Positions 14,692-14,752 of a DNA stretch of 14,752 bases are shown here, piece after piece. Under the pieces are notes generated by a model. That model was not told the origin of the DNA, did no database searches, and saw nothing but the letters and a program-made list of their open reading frames with translations. The stretch spans positions 1 to 14,752 of the forward strand of contig CALCHN010000081.1 in assembly GCA_937901255.1 (NCBI GenBank), read 5' to 3'. The DNA comes from an uncultured Flavobacteriales bacterium. GTDB taxonomy: Bacteria; Bacteroidota; Bacteroidia; Flavobacteriales_E; Vicingaceae. The first letter of the stretch is position 1. The number at the start of each line of letters is the position of its first letter. Made by a program: the position numbers and the translations under genes.

Positions 14692-14752
14692 TACCTTGGG
14701 TGGGAATCGAACCCACACTCCGAAGAACACGAGTTTGAGTCGTGCGCGTCTA
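14692..14752 (-). tRNA. tRNA-Leu (anticodon CAA), 5' partial at the window edge
   Basis: Read on the minus strand, the sequence shows the end of the D arm (TAGACGCG), an anticodon stem ACGA/TCGT with loop CTCAAAC giving anticodon CAA, a long variable arm (TTCTTCGGAG region) typical of class II tRNAs, the T arm GTGGG-TTCGATT-CCCAC, the acceptor strand CCAAGGT and discriminator A at 14692. The long variable arm and anticodon identify leucine. CCA is not encoded. The acceptor 5' strand lies beyond the window. Confidence 0.9.

Noticed and set aside
1..14752. CRISPR array or insertion sequence
   Set aside because: No regularly spaced direct repeats and no transposase-like protein were seen; the only recombinase is the serine type explained by the invertible segment.

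Overview
The window looks like a chromosome segment from a Bacteroidota bacterium, most likely a flavobacterium. The DNA is strongly AT-rich, Shine-Dalgarno sites are largely absent, several possible promoters resemble the Bacteroidota -7 element (TAnnTTTG), and protein family content fits. The assignment is an inference; no marker gene for a species is present.

Region 1 (1-1206, plus strand): the 3' part of a sigma-70 family factor, a small membrane protein and a small HMA-like protein form a tight likely operon. Region 2 (1259-1792, minus strand): a ParE/RelE-type toxin and its antitoxin, with a perfect inverted repeat just upstream that is a likely autoregulatory operator. Region 3 (2011-4038): a DUF6624-like exported protein on the minus strand, two small proteins of unknown function on the plus strand (one a lipoprotein), and a non-coding stretch with two perfect inverted repeats.

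Region 4 (4039-14536) is the main interest: a defence module of about 10.5 kb. It encodes, in order, an Eco57I/type IIG-like adenine-specific DNA methyltransferase with a C-terminal TaqI-like target recognition region; a second, different target recognition region lying tail-to-tail on the minus strand with no usable start; a Hin/Mpi-type serine recombinase; an AbiEi/AbiEii-like antitoxin and nucleotidyltransferase toxin pair; a PLD-nuclease plus SF2/SNF2-like helicase gene; and a small PD-(D/E)XK-like protein. All active genes are on the plus strand and most of the second half is tightly spaced.

Two separate phase-variation devices are visible in this one module. First, an inverted repeat (6481-6498 and 8216-8233; 15 bp perfect, 17/18 overall) lies at the same codons (Val-Phe-Val-Arg-Gln) in the methyltransferase and the silent cassette. 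Inverting the roughly 1.75 kb between them would replace the recognition region in frame, and the recombinase next door is the obvious agent. Second, the PLD-helicase gene is broken by a run of 11 C (11664-11674) just after helicase motif I. A run of 10 or 7 C would restore one 1115-1116-residue protein. This fits slipped-strand on/off switching, though a homopolymer error is possible. Together they suggest a system that can change its DNA target by inversion and switch its effector on or off by C-tract slippage, with an AbiE-like toxin pair embedded. The module shares domain types with DISARM (adenine methylase, SNF2 helicase, PLD) but no drmA or drmB-like gene is seen, and its specificity switch recalls phase-variable pglX in some BREX loci.

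The window ends with a strong terminator hairpin and the 3' part of a minus-strand tRNA-Leu(CAA), placing the defence module beside a tRNA gene.
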